Source of the DNA: Laspinema palackyanum D2a
GTDB taxonomy: Bacteria; Cyanobacteriota; Cyanobacteriia; Cyanobacteriales; Laspinemataceae
Assembly (NCBI GenBank): GCA_025370845.1
Contig: JAMXFF010000004.1
Location: 1 to 64,000 of the forward strand
DNA length: 64,000 nt
Direction: 5' to 3'
The position numbers and the translations under genes are program-made. Of this stretch, positions 9,158 through 17,473 are shown in pieces. Position 1 is the stretch's first letter. Every line of letters begins with the position of its first letter. The notes below the pieces were generated by a model. It searched no databases. It was not told the origin of the DNA and saw nothing but the letters and a program-made list of their open reading frames with translations.

Positions 9158-9485
9158 CTTCGGCGATATTATCTTAATTCCATTTCCCTTTACAGACCAA
9201 ACGAGTGCCAAAAAACGTCCGGCAGTAGTAGTTAGCTCAAATCTGTACAATCAACAATACCCAGATTTAATAGTTATGGCTATTACCAGTCAGCGCTATA
9301 TTGCCAGTAGGGTAGGCGATCTCACCGTGGTCTACTGGAAGGAGGCGGGTTTACTGAAACCTTCTGTCATCAAAGGCATTATTGCTACAGTGGAAAAAGG
9401 ACTGGTGTTAAGACAACTTGGACAACTGCAAGAAACGGATAGAGAAGCACTCCGCAATATTTTACAGATTATTTTAGGCGAATAA
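9144..9485 (+). CDS. MazF/PemK-family toxin (endoribonuclease)
   Basis: A 113-residue protein from the ATG at 9144, preceded by GAGGAGGATG. The start MTSYSFGDIILIPFPFTDQ, then KKRPAVVVSS and LIVMAITSQ, is the characteristic MazF/PemK beta-barrel core (G-DI-L-PF-FTD and RPAVV). Members cleave mRNA and are neutralised by the antitoxin encoded upstream. It overlaps the antitoxin gene, forming a type II toxin-antitoxin pair. The frame appears intact. Confidence 0.85.
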   Translation: MTSYSFGDIILIPFPFTDQTSAKKRPAVVVSSNLYNQQYPDLIVMAITSQRYIASRVGDLTVVYWKEAGLLKPSVIKGIIATVEKGLVLRQLGQLQETDREALRNILQIILGE

Positions 9486-9499
9486 ATCGAGTAAGAATC

Positions 9500-9739
9500 T
9501 CATTCAAAAATATCCTCTCGTGTCGGGAGTTGAGGTTGTTCGGGAACTTCTAAAAAGTCCGGGCTAAACTGAGATAAGTTATTCCACCAAGTTTCATCAA
9601 AACATGGCTTGGACTGAGAGTCTTGTTCCTGAGTTGTACTCTCTTCAACCCTGATATGATTAATATAGGCTAAAACCTGATTCACCTGGGATGCAGGCAG
9701 GGTTTGAATGGCTTGAATCAGTTTTTCTCTAGCTGTCAT
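9500..9739 (-). CDS. Orphan antitoxin-like protein
   Basis: A 79-residue protein: MTAREKLIQAIQTLPASQVN followed by QVLAYINHIR, a Gln/Ser/Glu linker and an acidic C-terminus ending TREDIFE. The helical start with an L-x-x-A-x-x-V-L-x-Y-I pattern is like DUF2281-type antitoxins. No toxin follows it; the next sequence downstream (15 bases) is the convergent MazF-like gene. It may act alone or have lost its partner. Confidence 0.6.
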   Translation of the reverse strand: MTAREKLIQAIQTLPASQVNQVLAYINHIRVEESTTQEQDSQSKPCFDETWWNNLSQFSPDFLEVPEQPQLPTREDIFE

Positions 9740-9777
9740 CTGTTGTTCACCTCGGGGATTTACCTCAATTTTAAGTA

Positions 9778-10170
9778 CACCTCCGGTCCCCTCCCCTTGG
9801 CAAGGGGAGGGTTAGGGTGGGGTCCTCTTGTGACGTGCGATCGCATCTCTAACTCCACCTCCGGTCCCCTCCCCTTGGCAAGGGGAGGGCTAGGGTGGGG
9901 TCCTCTTGTGACGTGCGATCGCACTTCACAATGAATGGGTGGGTACACAGCCCTCACGAAGCAAGCGGTTTCCCCAGCCTCCATACAAGCGCGATCGCCT
10001 CCTTTGAGTGCGTGAGGTGCTTCAGCCACCCCAAGAAGAACCCCACCCTAACCCTCCCCTTGCCAAGGGGAGGGGACCGGAGGTAAGGCAAATCACCATC
10101 AACTTAAAAACCCTACTCCTGAAGAACCCCACCCTAACCCTCCCCTTGCCAAGGGGAGGGGACCGGAGAT
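9778..10170. repeat. G-rich palindromic repeats, four copies
   Basis: A roughly 45-bp unit built round the palindrome CCCCTTGCCAAGGGG, flanked on one side by ACCCCACCCTAACC and on the other by ACCGGAGGT. Two copies in one orientation start at 9778 and 9856 (a 78-bp period that includes a GTGACGTGCGATCGCA tail). Two in the other orientation lie at about 10036-10085 and 10126-10169. Open frames encoding proline/glycine-rich peptides here are repeat artefacts. The same repeat occurs near 17384, 23672 and 23865-24036, with partial copies near 55491 and 55606. Confidence 0.85.
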
Positions 10171-10181
10171 GGCATTATCCC

Positions 10182-13100
10182 CTACAAACCGATCGCCACA
10201 AAAGCCGACCAATAACGCCGATCGCCAAACGGACAAGTCTCATCATAATCCATTAACTTAAAATCAATCATCTCACACTCCTCCTCCGTCATCTTCAAAC
10301 CCTGACCACACCACTCTAAAAACCCCTCAACCGAAACCCGTCTCAGCCAATTTTGCGCCCGATGTAACGCCATCACCACCCGCTCATCTTGGCGCAATTC
10401 ATAATAGAAACGAATCGCCAAACAAGCCGTGGCAAAATCATCCACACACCATAAACTACTCACCACCGCCGGAGTTCCCGCATACAAAAACCCACTGGCT
10501 AACCCAATATATTCATCCGTCAACAAACTCCCGATGAGTCCCGTTTCACAAGCGGAAAGCATCACCAGACGACAGGCGGGAATGTCCAGATTGCGATAAA
10601 TGTCCTTGAGGGTTAAGTGGTGTGCGGTGTCGAAGCAGCGACCATCCCGGAGAGTGAGAGTCTGGCGTTCCCGCTCCCGGGAGGCCGATTCCAGGGGTGC
10701 ATCCCCCGCCAAAATCACAGCGGAATTCAGGGGATTTTCGCTATCAAATCCCCCGTGACAGGCAAAATGAATGATATGACTCTGGCGCAGTTTCTCCAGA
10801 GTTTCTGGGCGATTGAGGGCGGATTTCGTCGCCGCTTGCTGGGTGAGGATATAGCAGTTGGGGTCGAAGTAGGGGCGGATGAACTCCACCTCCATTTGGG
10901 CATAGCTGAGGTCTTCCGTGGGGTTCTGCACCGCGAAGAATTGGGGTTCCGTGGCGGGTTGGGGGCGGTGGTGGATGTAGTCCAGAATTTGGCAACTGGG
11001 GGCGTAGCTGACCCCTTGGCTAAAGCGCTCCAGTAACGGGGTAGCGGGGGCGTTGAGCTCAACGGATAAGGCGTGGAGGGGGAACAGGTGCAGGTAGAGA
11101 TGGGGAATCAGAATCAGCCTTTGGCAGGTATCCGGGAGGGCGGCGATGATATCGGACAGGTGGAGATGTTCGGCGAGGTCATCCAGGCGTCGGTCTAGGG
11201 CCTTATACCAAGTGGGTTGGCGATAGTCGGCGAAGTAGGTTTGGTTGAATTGGTCGAGGCTGTGGCGTTCGTCGGCGCTGTAGCTGTAGGGGTGAATCTG
11301 GGGACGGTCCTGGTCCAGGGTGACGGTGAAGGCCCAGCCTCCCAGGGCGGGGTCTTGGGGCAGATACCATTCGATGAGAGCCGTTTCCGGAGTGAGGAGT
11401 TGGCGAAAGTCCGGCAGTTGGGCGCGCACATTCTGGAAGGCGTTGAAGTCCGGGTCATTGATTTGCGCCAGCAGGCTGTCCCGTTGTTGCAGCAGGCTTT
11501 GCAGGAGAGCGGTTCCCGGTGTCTCGGAGGGTCTGGCTATCTCCTGGTTTCCCCGGTTTTCCCCCGTTCCCCCTGTCCCCGTCTCCCCGTCTGCGGCGCT
11601 CTCCGGTGCTGCGAAAGATTGTTGCAGGGCGGCGATTTCCCGGTTGAGTTGGCGGTATTGTTCCTGTTGTTCGGGGGAGGCGTTTTTCGGAACCAAGTCG
11701 GCGCTGGTGAGCATTTCCATCAGGGTGCGGGACTTACTGCGCTCCACAGTCAGCAGGGCTTGGTCGTAGCGTTCCAGGTTGATGCAGGCTTGTATCATTT
11801 TGCCATAGATGGGCAGGGCATCTTCCAGGATTTGACGTTTGGTGTCGGGGGAGGTCGCCCAGTTGCGGCTTTGTTCCACGGCGCGGATGGTGTTGTCGTA
11901 GCCTTCAATGGCGATTTCCCAGTAGTGGATGCGGTAGCCGAGGTTGCCGAGGTTGAGTCCGGTTTGGAGGCAGTCTAGCGGGAAGGCGGAGGGGGTATAG
12001 ACTTCCAAGACAGCTTGGTAGCCAGAAATCGCCCGTTTCAGGTTCTGGCCTTGCTTTCCCCATTGCTTTCCCCAAATGCGATCATAGTAGGCATTTGCCA
12101 AATTATTTTGCGTCTTTGCCCATTTTTCGGGATAGGCACTGCGGGTTAAAACTTCCAAAGTAGCTTCCAAGCAGGAAATCGCCTGCTCCAGGTTCTCAGC
12201 TCGCTCTCCTATAATCCGGTCCCGGTAGGCAACTGCCAAGTTCATTTGCGTCATTGCCCATTGCTCGGGATAGGCAGTGCGAGTTCTCACTTCTAAGGCA
12301 GCTTTCAAGCAGGAAATTGCCTGTTCCAGGTTCTCGGCTCGATCTCCTTTGATGCGATTCGAGTAGACACCTGCCAAGTTCAGTTGCGTCTTTGCCCAAT
12401 ATTCGGGATAGGTACTGCGGGTGAAAACTTCTAAAGTAGCTTCCAAGCAGGAAATCGCCTGCTCCAGGTTTTCGGAGCGCTCTCCTTTGATGCGCTCAGA
12501 GTAAGCAACTGCCAAGTTCATTTGCGTCATTGCCCATTGGTCAGGATAGGCATGGCGAGTTCTCACTTCTAAGGCGGCTTCATAACCCGAAATCGCCTGC
12601 TCTAGGTTCTCGGATCGCTCTCCTTTAATGCGGGTTTGGTAGGCATTTGCCAAGTTATTTTGCGTGTCTGCCCAATCTTTGGGATAGGTACGGCGGGTTC
12701 TGACTTCTAAGGCAGCTTGGTAGGCAGCAATGGCAATTTCTAGGTTTTCGACTCGCTCTCCTTTGATGCGGGTTTGGTAGGCACCTGCCAAGTTATTTTG
12801 CATCATTGCCCATTTTTCGGGATATGCACAGCGAGTTAAAACTTGCAACGCGGTTTCATAGACAGAAATCGCCTGTTCCAGATTCTCTGCTCGTTCTCCC
12901 CAGATGCGGGTTTGGTAGGCATTTGCCAAGTTATTTTGCGTGTCTGCCCAATCTTCGGGATAGGCACGGCGGGTTCTGACTTCTAAGGCCGCTTGGTAGC
13001 AGCGAATCGTAATTTCCAGATTATCGGCTCGATTGCCTAATGGGAATTGCTGAATATCATTAGCAAAATGATGAAGGATTAGGGCTAATGCTTTATTTTT

Positions 13101-13271
13101 CTCAATATCATCGGGGTCGAGTAGAGAGTGAAACCACTGGGTAATGGTTTCGGCAAAATCGAGGTTGAGTTTGTCTTGGTGTTTTTGTAAGATAGGATAA
13201 ATTTGTTTGCCGCTTAATCCTCTTGTTTGTAATAGAAGGATTTCTCCCCAAATTGCTAAATATTCATTCAT
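10182..13271 (-). CDS. TPR-CHAT caspase-like protease
   Basis: About 1029 residues from the ATG at 13271; an extension upstream to 13406 has a non-protein-like leader and is not used. Residues about 60-480 are a series of tetratricopeptide-like repeats of about 48 residues, very similar to each other (pattern NLEQAISCLEAALEVRTR, AYPEQWA-TQMNLA-AY). A Gln/Glu-rich helical linker follows, then a CHAT domain at about residues 620-1029. The CHAT catalytic dyad is visible as HFACHG (His near 839) and SACETG (Cys near 908), so a protease is expected. Such proteins respond to a partner bound by the TPR domain. The target and trigger are unknown. No partner gene is adjacent; repeat DNA borders both sides. 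Confidence 0.85.
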   Translation of the reverse strand: MNEYLAIWGEILLLQTRGLSGKQIYPILQKHQDKLNLDFAETITQWFHSLLDPDDIEKNKALALILHHFANDIQQFPLGNRADNLEITIRCYQAALEVRTRRAYPEDWADTQNNLANAYQTRIWGERAENLEQAISVYETALQVLTRCAYPEKWAMMQNNLAGAYQTRIKGERVENLEIAIAAYQAALEVRTRRTYPKDWADTQNNLANAYQTRIKGERSENLEQAISGYEAALEVRTRHAYPDQWAMTQMNLAVAYSERIKGERSENLEQAISCLEATLEVFTRSTYPEYWAKTQLNLAGVYSNRIKGDRAENLEQAISCLKAALEVRTRTAYPEQWAMTQMNLAVAYRDRIIGERAENLEQAISCLEATLEVLTRSAYPEKWAKTQNNLANAYYDRIWGKQWGKQGQNLKRAISGYQAVLEVYTPSAFPLDCLQTGLNLGNLGYRIHYWEIAIEGYDNTIRAVEQSRNWATSPDTKRQILEDALPIYGKMIQACINLERYDQALLTVERSKSRTLMEMLTSADLVPKNASPEQQEQYRQLNREIAALQQSFAAPESAADGETGTGGTGENRGNQEIARPSETPGTALLQSLLQQRDSLLAQINDPDFNAFQNVRAQLPDFRQLLTPETALIEWYLPQDPALGGWAFTVTLDQDRPQIHPYSYSADERHSLDQFNQTYFADYRQPTWYKALDRRLDDLAEHLHLSDIIAALPDTCQRLILIPHLYLHLFPLHALSVELNAPATPLLERFSQGVSYAPSCQILDYIHHRPQPATEPQFFAVQNPTEDLSYAQMEVEFIRPYFDPNCYILTQQAATKSALNRPETLEKLRQSHIIHFACHGGFDSENPLNSAVILAGDAPLESASRERERQTLTLRDGRCFDTAHHLTLKDIYRNLDIPACRLVMLSACETGLIGSLLTDEYIGLASGFLYAGTPAVVSSLWCVDDFATACLAIRFYYELRQDERVVMALHRAQNWLRRVSVEGFLEWCGQGLKMTEEECEMIDFKLMDYDETCPFGDRRYWSAFVAIGL

Positions 13272-13499
13272 GGTAATGCTATATGATATTAACTTGAGGG
13301 TTGGAGGTTCTAGAAGGCTGAGGCGGGGAGGTGAATAAAGGGGTGTTGAGCCTCTGCCATAAGTTTTGCCATCTCTCACGCCACATCGACATTGTTCCGC
13401 CTCCATGAGTCTTGGTTAGGTGTTGTCGGTGCGGTGAAGCCTCGCGCCACCCAACAGCCACACAACCCCAACTCGATTATACCCCACCCCCCGACTCCG

Positions 13500-13595
13500 A
13501 GAAACCGGGTTTCTTTGAGAAATCTTCGGGTCTCCACAGAAAGACTGTTAGAAACCCGGTTTCTTTTCCCACACATTCCAGAAACCCGGTGACGT
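13500..13595. repeat. AGAAACCCGGTTTCT palindromes
   Basis: Two perfect or near-perfect palindromes (13500-13514 and 13550-13564) and a half copy near 13580. The same motif occurs at about 35068-35082 and 35130-35146 after the histidine kinase gene. They lie between the TPR-CHAT and vapBC-like genes. No gene is seen in 13272-13646. Confidence 0.7.
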
Positions 13596-13646
13596 TCATC
13601 CCCTCTTTTTTCCCCCTTACCCTCCCAAAGTAGTACAATCAAAGAA

Positions 13647-13889
13647 ATGCCAAAGTTGAGGTCAATGATGAGTCCCCTCCTAGAAAAAGTCTTAGCAGAA
13701 GTCACCCAACTCGATCCAAAAGAGCAGTTGCAACTCGTCTCCTACTTAGTTACCCGTTGGCAACAACAGCCGGAACTATTTGTAGAGAAAAAAATCAGCC
13801 GTAAAAATTTATTTGGTTGTATGCGGGGCAAAATAAAGATGGCCGAAGACTTTAATGCACCTCTCAATGATTTTGCTGAGTATATGTGA
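13647..13889 (+). CDS. VapB-like antitoxin
   Basis: An 80-residue protein (MPKLRSMMSPLLEKVLAEVT, then LDPKEQLQLVSYLVTRW). The first half is helical like other small cyanobacterial antitoxins; the second half carries a basic stretch and an acidic end. Translation may begin at either of the internal Met residues 7-8. Its stop overlaps the start of a PIN-domain toxin, which defines its role as the antitoxin of that pair. Confidence 0.75.
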   Translation: MPKLRSMMSPLLEKVLAEVTQLDPKEQLQLVSYLVTRWQQQPELFVEKKISRKNLFGCMRGKIKMAEDFNAPLNDFAEYM

Positions 13890-14275
13890 TGCGCTTATTA
13901 TTAGATACCCACATCTTTATTTGGCTGATAGACGGCAACCCCAATCTTAGCCAAACTGCAAGGCAAGCCATTGAGGATGAAAGCAACACTTTGCATCTAA
14001 GTATTGTTAGCTTATGGGAAATAACCATTAAAACCAGCCTCGGCAAACTCGAACTGGCAATCCCACTCGAACAAATTGTCATCAATTTTATCCTGCCCAG
14101 CGGTATTGAAATTTTACCCATTCATATTCCGCATTTATTGCTTTTACAAACTTTACCCTTCCATCATCGAGATCCTTTTGATCGCTTGTTGATTTCCCAA
14201 GCCAAATCTGAAACTTTAACCTTAGTATCACAAGATCGTATGTTTGAGCAATATGAAGTAGACATACTTTCGTAG
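13889..14275 (+). CDS. PIN-domain toxin, VapC family
   Basis: About 129 residues starting MRLLLDTHIFIWLIDGN. This is the PIN-domain opening with the first catalytic Asp in LLLDTH. Further acidic positions are in SIVSLWEITIK (Glu) and in HHRDPFDRLLISQA (Asp-Pro-Phe-Asp-Arg), as in VapC ribonucleases that cut tRNA or rRNA. ATG at 13889 shares one base with the antitoxin stop (TGATG), so the pair is translationally coupled. All catalytic positions seem present, so it is probably functional. Confidence 0.85.
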   Translation: MRLLLDTHIFIWLIDGNPNLSQTARQAIEDESNTLHLSIVSLWEITIKTSLGKLELAIPLEQIVINFILPSGIEILPIHIPHLLLLQTLPFHHRDPFDRLLISQAKSETLTLVSQDRMFEQYEVDILS

Positions 14276-14311
14276 TTTATCTCATACCCCCCAACCCAAC
14301 TAGGGCTGTTT

Positions 14312-14342
14312 CCTCGTGACGCGCTTAAGCCACGTCACGAGG
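14312..14342. repeat. Palindromic repeat CCTCGTGACG
   Basis: The arms CCTCGTGACG and CGTCACGAGG enclose CGCTTAAGCCA. A related copy lies at 16152-16188. This copy sits exactly where a DUF5615-like toxin frame is cut off, so it appears to have arrived inside that gene. Confidence 0.75.
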
Positions 14343-14409
14343 AAAATGTATTGGTAATCCAAGTTGCGATCGCCGGTGACAGGTGTGCATCGATCCAGAT
14401 CGTTGTCAT
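14335..14409 (-). pseudogene. N-terminal remnant of DUF5615-like toxin
   Basis: Reading the minus strand from the ATG at 14409 gives MTTIWIDAHLSPAIATWITN, then TFSS and a stop. This is the expected start of a DUF5615 PIN-like toxin (an Asp near the N-terminus, hydrophobic helix) but only about 22 residues remain. The ATG overlaps the stop of the neighbouring DUF433 gene by 4 bases, the usual arrangement for this pair. The frame ends inside the CCTCGTGACG palindrome, so the remainder was lost there. Confidence 0.65.
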
Positions 14410-14464
14410 GCAAGTAACACAGGATGATTAAGTTTCCGTGATGCATAGGCAAACGCTGCTCTCA
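14406..14464 (-). pseudogene. C-terminal fragment of DUF433 antitoxin, cut off by the insertion sequence
   Basis: The bases to the left of the insertion sequence, read on the minus strand, encode LRAAFAYASRKLNHPVLLA and a stop. When the element and one TCA duplication are removed, this joins in frame to the DUF433 gene at 15792-15960 and gives a full-length DUF433 protein of about 74 residues. Confidence 0.8.
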
Positions 14465-15791
14465 GGGATTTCCAGAAAATAAATTCTGCAAGGCCGTGAT
14501 AAAATAAGCATTAACCCGGTGACTGAGGAGAACGCAGATGGAATTAACGGATTCGGTGAAAAATTTATTAATTGAGACAGCAAAGCAATTGAAAGGAGCC
14601 GCGAGACGTCGTTTCATGGCTCTGACGGTTAAGGACTTAGGGTTTGGGGGTCAGAGTCGAGCTAACAAAGAACTGGGATGGGATAGGGATACAGTAAGGA
14701 AAGGAGTGCGGGAACTAGAGACCGGCATAACTTGTGTAGATAATTATAAAGGCCGAGGTCGCAAAAAATCTGAAGATAATTTGCCGGAGCTCTTAGTAGA
14801 TATTCAATCGATAGTAGATAGTCAGAGTCAAACCGATCCTACATTTAAAAGTAACCGCTTATATACCCGCTTAAGCGGAGAAGAAGTAAGAAAACAACTG
14901 ATTATCCAAAAAAACTACACGGAAGAAGAGTTGCCCACGACAGAAACCATTCGACGGAAACTTAACCACTTAGGTTATTACCCGCAAAAAGTGAAAAAAA
15001 GTCAACCTCAAAAAAAAATTCCCGAAACCGATGAAATTTTTGAGCGGATGGAAGCAATTAATCAAGAAGCTTTACTCTCTCCTACAACCTTAGAAATATC
15101 AATGGACGGCAAAGCTGCCGTTAACATTGGGCCTTTTTCCCGAAAAGGAAAAACTCGTGTCCCAACATACGCTTGCGATCATGATTTTAATTCAAACAGT
15201 AAAGTCATACCTTATGGGATTTTTTTACCTCAGTCAGATGACTTATTTTTATATTTTATAGAATCCAAAGTGACTAGCGATTGTATTGTTGATATTTTAG
15301 AACAGTGGTGGCAAGAGTTTGGCTCCATGTTTGGGGAGTGTAAAACTCTACTAATCAAACCAGATAATGGGCCAGAGAATCATTCACGAAGAACTCAATT
15401 TATGAACCGCATTGTCGAGTTTGTCGAAACTTATAAAATCAACGTGCGTCTGGCATACTATCCGCCATATCACAGTAAATATAATCCAGTTGAGCGGACT
15501 TGGGCCGTGTTAGAAAATCATTGGAATGGCACCATTTTTGAGGATATTCAAACGGCTTTACAGTGGGCAGAAACCATGACTTGGAAAAGCAATAATCCCG
15601 TGGTAAAACTCGTGAATAAGACCTATCAAACAGGAGTTAAGCTAACTTCTAAAGCAATGGAAAAGCTAGAAACCAAGCTCACTCGTTTTATAAACATAGA
15701 GCCAGAAAATCAGTACAACTTGGGTAAATGGTTTGTAGACATCTTCTATAATGCCCCGTAAGCTTTGCAGATTTTATTTTGTGGAAATCCC
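14465..15791 (+). mobile_element. ISAzo13-type insertion sequence, 1327 bp
   Basis: The terminal inverted repeats are clear. The left end (14465) begins GGGATTTCCAGAAAATAAAT; the reverse complement of the right end (15791) begins GGGATTTCCACAAAATAAAA; both continue TCTGCAA. The trinucleotide TCA flanks both ends, consistent with a 3-bp target duplication. One transposase gene fills the element. It has split a DUF433 gene, and removing it plus one TCA restores that frame, which confirms the boundaries. Confidence 0.9.
14538..15761 (+). CDS. ISAzo13-family transposase
   Basis: A 407-residue protein. The N-terminal region has a helix-turn-helix (ANKELGWDRDTVRKGVRELE). The catalytic DDE-type core includes ISMDGKAAVNIG (first Asp), LIKPDNGPENHS (second Asp) and the closing PPYHSKYNPVERTWAVLENH (Glu). 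This order and the -NPVER-W- ending are typical of the ISAzo13/rhizobial-type DDE transposases. The frame is intact and both terminal repeats are present, so the element may be active. RBS: TGAGGAGAACGC before the ATG. Confidence 0.9.
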   Translation: MELTDSVKNLLIETAKQLKGAARRRFMALTVKDLGFGGQSRANKELGWDRDTVRKGVRELETGITCVDNYKGRGRKKSEDNLPELLVDIQSIVDSQSQTDPTFKSNRLYTRLSGEEVRKQLIIQKNYTEEELPTTETIRRKLNHLGYYPQKVKKSQPQKKIPETDEIFERMEAINQEALLSPTTLEISMDGKAAVNIGPFSRKGKTRVPTYACDHDFNSNSKVIPYGIFLPQSDDLFLYFIESKVTSDCIVDILEQWWQEFGSMFGECKTLLIKPDNGPENHSRRTQFMNRIVEFVETYKINVRLAYYPPYHSKYNPVERTWAVLENHWNGTIFEDIQTALQWAETMTWKSNNPVVKLVNKTYQTGVKLTSKAMEKLETKLTRFINIEPENQYNLGKWFVDIFYNAP

Positions 15792-15960
15792 TCAAATCAT
15801 CCATTTCCAGATCGGGGAGTTCCTCTAAAATCTGTTCGGAACTAAGTCCTGCTGCAAACAGATCCAAAACATCGGACACTCGAATTCTCATACCCCGAAT
15901 ACAGGGACGACCCCCACATTGTCTGGGATTTACGGTGATGCGCTCAAGTAGATTTGACAT
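15789..15960 (-). pseudogene. DUF433 antitoxin gene, 5' part, interrupted by insertion
   Basis: MSNLLERITVNPRQCGGRPC followed by IRGMRIRVSDVLDLFAAGL and LPDLEMDDL is the typical DUF433 protein (VapB45-like). After DDL the native frame is replaced by the insertion sequence; a read-through frame runs to 15688 with foreign residues. The displaced C-terminus is at 14406-14464. A DUF5615 toxin remnant follows. The antitoxin is thus inactivated, and so is the toxin. Confidence 0.85.
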
Positions 15961-16093
15961 AATGAAGCAACCTCTATAAAATTAGCGTCTAGCGAAAGCA
16001 GGTTCATTCATCTGCTGGAAAAACAACTTTTCCCTTTAAGTTGCCATTCATAATGCTATCAATTCTTGCAGAATTCTTTAATTAAAGCAACAA

Positions 16094-16269
16094 CCGGCGG
16101 GGGATCAATCCCCCGCCTAACAGCTAAAGTCGTCTAAAGACGACTAAAAGTCCTCGTGACGCGGCTCGGCTGAAGCCCCCTCACGAGGAAAGTCTTATTC
16201 TGTGGTGTTTTTAGTCGGTTTTTAACCGACTTTAGCTATGAGGCCGCCAATCGATTGATCCCCCGCCGG
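16094..16269. repeat. Fold-back (MITE-like) element
   Basis: The outer arms CCGGCGGGGGATCAAT and ATTGATCCCCCGCCGG are perfect inverted repeats. Inside lie a second inverted pair based on GCTAAAGTCG and CGACTTTAGC and, in the centre, a CCTCGTGACG palindrome (16152-16188). A shorter relative is at 49887-50020 with the same outer and inner organisation. No coding capacity. The rest of 15961-16312 is AT-rich non-coding sequence. Confidence 0.8.
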
Positions 16270-16312
16270 TGTAGTGTGGAGCTTCGCCCAGGTTTTTTGC
16301 TGCACAAAAGTA

Positions 16313-17272
16313 TTATTTCCCCCCAGTTTGAGGAATCAAAATCGTTCGGCTGCCCAACTTTTCCTCAAACCCCAGATTGTTTTTCAAAGCAATTAAATCC
16401 CAGTATTCAAAGCTATCAAATCCAAAGGCTTTCTGGGACAATTGTGGTAAACTATCTCCCGATTCGGTTTGATAGGAAACCCAAGTATAAGTTTTGCCAT
16501 CTAGGGTAAAACTGGGAGATCTCTGCAACCACTGCTGATATCGGTTATCCCGATTGAGGTCTAAGCGAGATGTCATCTGTTGCAGGGCTTTTTGCCAGAG
16601 TTGGTATCCGGCTTGGCTCAAATGGATTCCGTCGGTGGTTAACTCGCGGCGTAATCTATCTTCGTCGTTGGTAAAGCCGGAATTGAGGTCGAAATAGATT
16701 GCGCCTTCGGATTTGGCGATCGCAGCGAGTTCGAGGTTGATTTTACGAATTCTGGTATTCGGAAGCGCCGCCAGTCGGGTGGGTAAAATCGATTGCACCA
16801 CCACTTTAGCCGGGGGGTGAATCAGTTGCAGTTCCCGGACTGTATAATAAATATTATCGGCAATACTGGCATCCAGTCTACCCTGACGCAAATCGTTAAT
16901 GCCTGCCAGAATATAAATCGTATGAGGTTTGGTCTCGGAAAATGTCCACAATCGCTTTAAAATTCCGCTGGTATTATCCCCGGAAATTCCTTGATTGAGC
17001 CACAGTCTTCCCGGTGGCATGAGTTCGGGGGGAAACCACATGGAAATCGAATCCCCTAATAAAATCGACAACTGATTAGAACCCTGTCCCGTGGTAAGTG
17101 CTCGCGCTTCCCACGCTAAGAGATTGGTCCAATCCTGATAGGTGGGTTGGCCGATCGCCTGTTCCCATACTGATTTAAAGGTATCCGGTGGGAGTAGGGT
17201 ATAAGTCCTACCAACTTTCAACCCTTCTATCCGTTGTAAATACATTTGAATTCCAGAAGCCGGTCGATTCAT
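16313..17272 (-). CDS. SGNH/GDSL-family hydrolase with LysM-like C-terminus
   Basis: A 319-residue protein. The SGNH hydrolase blocks are visible: LLGDSISMWF (nucleophile Ser near 75), GISGDN (Gly block), AGINDLRQ (Asn block) and DGIHLSQAGY (Asp-x-x-His). It is probably an esterase or acyl-hydrolase. The last about 55 residues (YTWVSYQTESGDSLPQLSQ to LGSRTILIP) read like a LysM domain, which would bind peptidoglycan or another glycan, although no signal peptide is visible at the chosen start. The gene is monocistronic, bordered by repeats. Confidence 0.8.
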   Translation of the reverse strand: MNRPASGIQMYLQRIEGLKVGRTYTLLPPDTFKSVWEQAIGQPTYQDWTNLLAWEARALTTGQGSNQLSILLGDSISMWFPPELMPPGRLWLNQGISGDNTSGILKRLWTFSETKPHTIYILAGINDLRQGRLDASIADNIYYTVRELQLIHPPAKVVVQSILPTRLAALPNTRIRKINLELAAIAKSEGAIYFDLNSGFTNDEDRLRRELTTDGIHLSQAGYQLWQKALQQMTSRLDLNRDNRYQQWLQRSPSFTLDGKTYTWVSYQTESGDSLPQLSQKAFGFDSFEYWDLIALKNNLGFEEKLGSRTILIPQTGGK

Positions 17273-17383
17273 GAGTAAACCCTCACTATGCCTGGAATTC
17301 TAAGATAAGGGTGTGAATCGGGATTGAGTTGAGGAAGTGGACATTTTCGCAAGCGGCTGTTTTTAGGGCGATCGCCAAGAGGG

Positions 17384-17429
17384 AACCCCACCCTAACCCT
17401 CCCCTTGCCAAGGGGAGGGGACCGGAGGT
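17384..17429. repeat. G-rich palindromic repeat, single copy
   Basis: One copy of the ACCCCACCCTAACC/CCCCTTGCCAAGGGG/ACCGGAGGT unit, also found at 9778-10170 and 23865-24036. It lies between the SGNH hydrolase gene and the next gene. Confidence 0.85.
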
Positions 17430-17473
17430 GTTCTTAAGCGTAAAAACCTCCTGTTGTACGTCTGAAACTCCCC

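Noticed and set aside
9704..10256. Overlapping frames encoding Pro/Gly/Leu-Ala-Arg-rich peptides
   Set aside because: They are translations of the G-rich palindromic repeat on either strand. The same peptides recur at every copy.
11217..11978. 253-codon plus-strand frame within the TPR-CHAT gene
   Set aside because: It is the antisense shadow of a long gene with clear TPR and CHAT motifs; its translation has no recognisable pattern.
13272..13406. N-terminal extension of the TPR-CHAT protein
   Set aside because: The added residues are not protein-like and overlap palindromic repeat DNA; the ATG at 13271 gives a normal start.
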